This document shows positions 6,269 through 9,126 of a DNA stretch of 9,126 bases, in pieces. The position numbers were made by a program, and so were the translations under genes. Source of the DNA: Trebonia sp. (lineage in GTDB: Bacteria > Actinomycetota > Actinomycetes > Streptosporangiales > Streptosporangiaceae); NCBI GenBank assembly GCA_030043595.1, contig JASHXJ010000595.1:1-9126 (forward strand). Reading direction: 5' to 3'. Every line of letters starts with the position of its first letter. Within the stretch, counting starts at the first letter, position 1. Below the pieces are notes generated by a model. It did not search any database. It worked only from the letters and a program-made list of their open reading frames with translations, and was not told the origin of the DNA.

Positions 6269-6329
6269 GGCCGCCCCCGCCCCCGGTCCGGCCGCCCCCG
6301 CCCCCGGTCCGGCCGCCCCGGCCCCCGGC
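6267..6329 (+). repeat. Three tandem 21-bp units encoding PAAPAPG within kdd
   Basis: Units lie at 6267-6287, 6288-6308 and 6309-6329. The first two are identical and the third differs at two positions. The period is seven codons, and in the kdd frame each unit reads PAAPAPG. The repeat falls where the Kdd family normally has only a short connection before the strand VVIADA, so it forms an inserted, probably unstructured linker. Such GC-rich repeats change length by replication slippage and are also prone to assembly error. Confidence 0.92.
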
Positions 6330-6692
6330 TCCTCCCGTCCCGCGGGTCCGCTCGTTGACGAGGTCGTCATCGCCGACGCGCGGGAGCCAGTGCTGCTGGC
6401 GGAGGCGATAACAGCAAGAGGCGGGCCCGCCGATGTCACGGTTGTCTGCGTCGACGTGCCTGGCTGCGAGGGCGGCGCCATCCTGTCCACGGCCCAGGGC
6501 GGCACGGTCATCTTCTTCTCGATGGCGACCAGCTTCAGCGCGGCCGCGCTCGGCGCCGAAGGCGCGGCAGCCGACGTCACGATGCTCATCGGCAACGGGT
6601 ACGTCCCCGGCCACGCGGCATACGCGCTGGACCTGATCCGCGGCAATCCGGCGGTCCGCGCCCTGTTCGACCACCGTATTGCCGCCGTCCGG

Positions 6693-6748
6693 CCGGATGA
6701 ATGTGACATTCAGCCGGTTGTAGGCGGCTCGATGTCACATTCATCCGG
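6693..6748 (+). repeat. 17-bp perfect inverted repeat at the kdd-kamD junction
   Basis: CCGGATGAATGTGACAT (6693-6709) is exactly complementary to ATGTCACATTCATCCGG (6732-6748), with a 22-base loop. The left arm can instead pair with CATTCAGCCGG (6707-6717), forming an 11-bp hairpin with one mismatch and a three-base loop. The two pairings exclude each other. No U-tract follows, so it is not a standard terminator. It lies in the extra C-terminal codons of kdd, 27 bases before the kamD start. It may be a processing or translation-control hairpin, or a REP-like insertion scar. Confidence 0.9.
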
Positions 6749-6775
6749 TAATGGTCGCGGTGCGGGTGAGCGGGC

Positions 6776-8401
6776 GTGACGCCGAAGCTGAGGCTGGATC
6801 CGGCACAGGTGCGGCTCGCCAGGGACCTGGCCAGGCGTGCGGGGGAGCCGGTGACGCACCTGGCGCGGACGCACACGACGGTGTCCATCGAGCGGGCCGT
6901 GCTCCGCCTTGGAGGGCTTGACGGGGCCGACGCCGAGGGGATGCCATGGGTGAACCGGCTCGCGGACGCGGTCCGGGACAGCGTCGGACTCGAGTACGGC
7001 GTCGCGTTGCCGGCCTGGGACGCCGTGCTCGCCGGCGGCTACCCTGACCTGCGCACGCTTGCCGAACACGCCGCGGCCGGCCAGGTCAGGTTCCGCATCC
7101 CGGCCGGGGCGGAAGCGGGCGCGGCGCGGGAACTAGCGCTTCGTTCGGTCCACAAGGGGATATCCGTCATCGACGCGCAGCGGGCGCTGCGGTCGGCCAT
7201 GATCGCGGACCTCGCCGACCCGCCAGCCCCCTGGATCTACCTGATCGTCGCCACCGGCGACATCTACGAGGACATCCCGCAGGCCCAGGCGGCGGCGCGG
7301 GAGGGCGCGGACGTGATCGCGGTGATCAGGTCCACCGGGCAGTCGCTGCTGGACTACGTGCCGGAGGGGGCCACCCGGGAGGGGTACGCGGGCACCTACG
7401 CGACGCGGGAGAACTTCGCCCTGATGCGGGCGGCGCTCGACGAGACCTCGCGGGAGCTGGGCCGGTACGTCCGGCTGACCAACTACGCCTCCGGGCTGTG
7501 CATGCCGGAGATCGCCACGCTCGCCGGGCTCGAGCGCCTGGACATGATGCTGAACGACTGCATGTACGGCATCATCTTCCGCGACATCAACCCCGTGCGC
7601 ACGTTCATCGACCAGCGGTTCTCCCGCCAGGTGCACGCCCGGGCCGGGATCGTCATCAACACGGGCGAGGACAACTACCTGACCACGGCGGACGCGGTCG
7701 ACGCCGCGCACACGGTGGTCGTCTCCCAGCTGCTGAACGAGTACTTCGGCAGGGAGGCCGGGCTGGCGACCTGGCAGCTCGGGCTGGGGCACGCGTTCGA
7801 GATCAACCCGGCGGTGCCCGACTCCTTCCTGCTGGAGCTGGCGCACGCGCAGCTCGTCCGCGAGCTGTTCCCCGGCGCGCCGCTGAAGTACATGCCGCCG
7901 ACCAAGCACATGACGGGCAACGTGTTCGCCGGGTACCTGCTCGACGCGTTCTTCAACCTGTGCGGGCTGATGACCGGCCAGTCGATCCTGCTCGTCGGCA
8001 TGATGACCGAAGGGATTCACACCCCGTTCCTGTCCGACCGCGACCTGGCGCTGGAGAACGTCCGGTACGTGCGGTCGGCGGCCGGGCGCCTCGGCCTGTC
8101 GTTCCAGCCGGACTCGTTCGTGGTCGGCCGGGCCCGCCAGGTGCTCGGCGAGGCCGTGGGGCTGCTGCGCCGGATCGAGGCTGACGGGCTGCTGAACGCG
8201 ATCGCGGACGGGACGTTCGGCGTGACGAAGCGGCCGCCGGACGGCGGGCGCGGCCTGGACGGGGTCATCGAGCGGGCGGACGGCTACGTCAATCCCGTCA
8301 GTGACCTGCTGGCCCGGGGGACGACCCCCGAGCCCCCGCCCGAGGGGACCGGTCCCCCCGGCGCCCTGCTGGCCGGCATCCTCGAAGGGGACATGGAATG
8401 A
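6776..8401 (+). CDS. kamD: Beta-lysine (D-lysine) 5,6-aminomutase, alpha subunit
   Basis: KamD is the large TIM-barrel subunit of the adenosylcobalamin and PLP enzyme that shifts the terminal amino group of beta-lysine, giving 3,5-diaminohexanoate. The 541 residues are close to the family's roughly 515. Near-invariant family stretches are STGQSLLDYVPEGATREGY (186-204), NYASGLCMPEIATL (236-249), MLNDCMYGIIFRDIN (258-272), NTGEDNYLTTADA (295-307), LGLGHAFE (335-342), LKYMPPTKHMTGN (370-382) and GIHTPFLSDRDLALENVRY (413-431). The last 25 or so residues are a proline/glycine-rich tail (TTPEPPPEGTGPPG) beyond the usual end. The GTG start overlaps the kdd stop as GTGA, and GGTGAG lies five bases upstream, so translation is probably coupled to the kdd frame. 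The stop overlaps the kamE start as ATGA, keeping the two subunits at matched levels. Confidence 0.95.
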   Translation: MTPKLRLDPAQVRLARDLARRAGEPVTHLARTHTTVSIERAVLRLGGLDGADAEGMPWVNRLADAVRDSVGLEYGVALPAWDAVLAGGYPDLRTLAEHAAAGQVRFRIPAGAEAGAARELALRSVHKGISVIDAQRALRSAMIADLADPPAPWIYLIVATGDIYEDIPQAQAAAREGADVIAVIRSTGQSLLDYVPEGATREGYAGTYATRENFALMRAALDETSRELGRYVRLTNYASGLCMPEIATLAGLERLDMMLNDCMYGIIFRDINPVRTFIDQRFSRQVHARAGIVINTGEDNYLTTADAVDAAHTVVVSQLLNEYFGREAGLATWQLGLGHAFEINPAVPDSFLLELAHAQLVRELFPGAPLKYMPPTKHMTGNVFAGYLLDAFFNLCGLMTGQSILLVGMMTEGIHTPFLSDRDLALENVRYVRSAAGRLGLSFQPDSFVVGRARQVLGEAVGLLRRIEADGLLNAIADGTFGVTKRPPDGGRGLDGVIERADGYVNPVSDLLARGTTPEPPPEGTGPPGALLAGILEGDME

Positions 8402-9126
8402 GCCTCGCCGACGTCGTCCGGCCGTATGGCGACACCACCGGCGACGGCCGGGTGCAGCTGTCGTTCACGCTGCCGGTTCCGTCCCTGTCAGCGGCCGACC
8501 GGGCGCTGGCCGAAGGCGCCGCGCTCCAGCTCGCCGGCAAGATGGGCCTGTCGCCGGCGATGGTCGTGCACACCAAGCCGGTCGGCCCTGACTTCACCTT
8601 CTTCATCGTGTACGGGCGGGTAAGTCACCTTGTCGACTTGTCGGCAGTAGTCGTCGCGCCGCGGGAGTTCGAGCTGCTCTCGCCGGCCGAGGTGAACCTG
8701 CGGGTCCGCGCGGCCCTGGGCCGCAAGCTCGTGGTCGTCGGGGCGACCGTGGGGACCGACGCGCACACCGTCGGCATCGACGCGATCCTGAACGTGAAGG
8801 GCCACGCGGGGGAAAAGGGGCTGGAGTACTACCGGGAGATCCGGGTGGTGAACCTCGGCGCGCAGGTGCCCATCCCTTCCCTGGTCGAGCGTGCCGCCGC
8901 CGAGCGCGCCGACGCGGTGCTGGTCAGCCAGGTGGTCACGCAGCGGGACGCGCACCTGTCTAACGCGCGAGAGCTGGCGGCGGCGTTCCGCGCGGCCCCC
9001 GAGTTCGCGGCGGCCACGCGGCCGCTGCTCGTGGTCGGCGGACCGCGGTTCGACGCGTCCGCGGCGGAGGCGGCGGCGCTGGGCGTGGATAAGGTCTTCG
9101 GCCGCGGTACCACGCCCGGCGAGGTG
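8398..9126 (+). CDS. kamE: Beta-lysine (D-lysine) 5,6-aminomutase, beta subunit, 3' end outside window
   Basis: KamE is the cobalamin-binding Rossmann subunit and also carries the lysine that holds PLP. The frame is open to the right edge, giving 243 residues; clostridial KamE has about 262, so only a short end is missing. The base-off B12 motif DxHxxG is DAHTVG (121-126), with H123 as the expected cobalt ligand. K134 in LNVKGHAGEKGLEYY lies 11 residues later, the same spacing as H133 and K144 in the clostridial enzyme, where the lysine forms the PLP Schiff base. VVNLGAQVPIPSLVERA (150-166) and ADAVLVSQVVTQRDAH (171-186) continue the B12 fold. AAGGGG (8385-8390) precedes the ATG by seven bases, and the ATGA overlap with kamD indicates coupling. 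The family's usual N-terminal dimerisation segment is present. Confidence 0.94.
   Translation, partial: MSLADVVRPYGDTTGDGRVQLSFTLPVPSLSAADRALAEGAALQLAGKMGLSPAMVVHTKPVGPDFTFFIVYGRVSHLVDLSAVVVAPREFELLSPAEVNLRVRAALGRKLVVVGATVGTDAHTVGIDAILNVKGHAGEKGLEYYREIRVVNLGAQVPIPSLVERAAAERADAVLVSQVVTQRDAHLSNARELAAAFRAAPEFAAATRPLLVVGGPRFDASAAEAAALGVDKVFGRGTTPGEV

Larger units (their letters stand above)
6240..6779 (+). pseudogene. kdd: kdd C-terminal part, in frame beyond the TAG
   Basis: The same frame stays open for 179 codons after the TAG. It starts with about 35 low-complexity codons (the PAAPAPG repeats and GSSRPAGP), then resumes clear Kdd sequence: VDEVVIADAREPVLLAEAI, VTVVCVDVPG, FFSMATSFSAAALGAEG, MLIGNGYVPGHAAYALDLIRGNP and VRALFDHR. 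These complete the NAD-binding domain and reach the usual end of the family. The first ordinary start codon is GTG 6390, with GGGAG a few bases upstream. Starting there would lose the strand VVIADA, so an independent functional protein is doubtful. After the normal end, about 28 extra codons run through a 17-bp inverted repeat to the TGA at 6777-6779, which overlaps the kamD GTG by four bases. Conservation and preserved coupling suggest the break is recent, or that full-length protein of about 437 residues is still made. Confidence 0.78.

Noticed and set aside
5799..6709. Minus-strand frames with Gly/Ala repeats opposite kdd
   Set aside because: The repeats are only the complement of the PAAPAPG units; no recognisable protein is encoded.
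6693..6748. Inverted repeat as a transposon end pair or insertion sequence
   Set aside because: Only 56 bp in total with no transposase and no clear target-site duplication on either side; at most a REP-like or MITE scar.
6240..6779. TAG as a pyrrolysine or selenocysteine-type recoding site
   Set aside because: The stop lies in a repeat-generated, non-conserved linker. A simple TCG to TAG substitution explains it, and no recoding element or machinery is visible in the window.

Overview
The window is high-GC, with GC strongly enriched at third codon positions, GTG starts alongside ATG, and TAGRRT-like -10 boxes. This fits a filamentous actinomycete; I cannot name a genus. The clearest content is a lysine aminomutase locus: kamA (lysine 2,3-aminomutase) on the minus strand, and divergent kdd - kamD - kamE (3,5-diaminohexanoate dehydrogenase and the two subunits of B12/PLP lysine 5,6-aminomutase) on the plus strand. 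Together these would turn L-lysine into beta-lysine, then 3,5-diaminohexanoate, then 5-amino-3-oxohexanoate. This is the first half of the lysine pathway known from clostridial and fusobacterial fermenters. The next enzymes (Kce, Kal) are not in the window and could lie beyond its right edge.

Layout. 1-421: 3' part of a winged-helix regulator of ArsR/HTH_20 type that begins outside the window. 422-497: promoter-like gap. 498-749: small protein of unknown function. 750-914: gap with a likely lacI promoter and operator. 915-2045: LacI-family repressor. 2046-2284: regulatory gap with a perfect 20-bp tandem repeat, a TTGACA box and a LacI-type operator. 2285-3229: 3-hydroxyisobutyrate dehydrogenase-like oxidoreductase. 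3226-3897 (minus): O-methyltransferase, whose stop codon overlaps that of the dehydrogenase. 3881-5311 (minus): kamA, overlapping the methyltransferase start by 17 bp. 5312-5465: divergent promoter region with a 15-bp palindrome. 5466-6779: kdd, broken by an in-frame TAG inside a nest of tandem repeats. 6776-8401: kamD. 8398 to the window end: kamE, lacking only its 3' end.

Regulation. The 10-mer AAACGATTGT, with the central CG typical of LacI-family operators, occurs upstream of both lacI and the dehydrogenase gene in opposite orientations. In each case it lies just downstream of promoter-like boxes. The LacI protein therefore probably represses itself and the dehydrogenase. The lysine genes appear to be controlled separately from the 5312-5465 divergent region.

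Most notable: kdd carries an in-frame TAG that can be explained by one TCG to TAG change in the second copy of an 8-codon tandem duplication. This is followed by three 21-bp repeats encoding PAAPAPG, inserted into the NAD-binding domain. The frame beyond is intact and still encodes a well-conserved Kdd C-terminus. The kdd/kamD junction also carries a perfect 17-bp inverted repeat with two mutually exclusive pairings.
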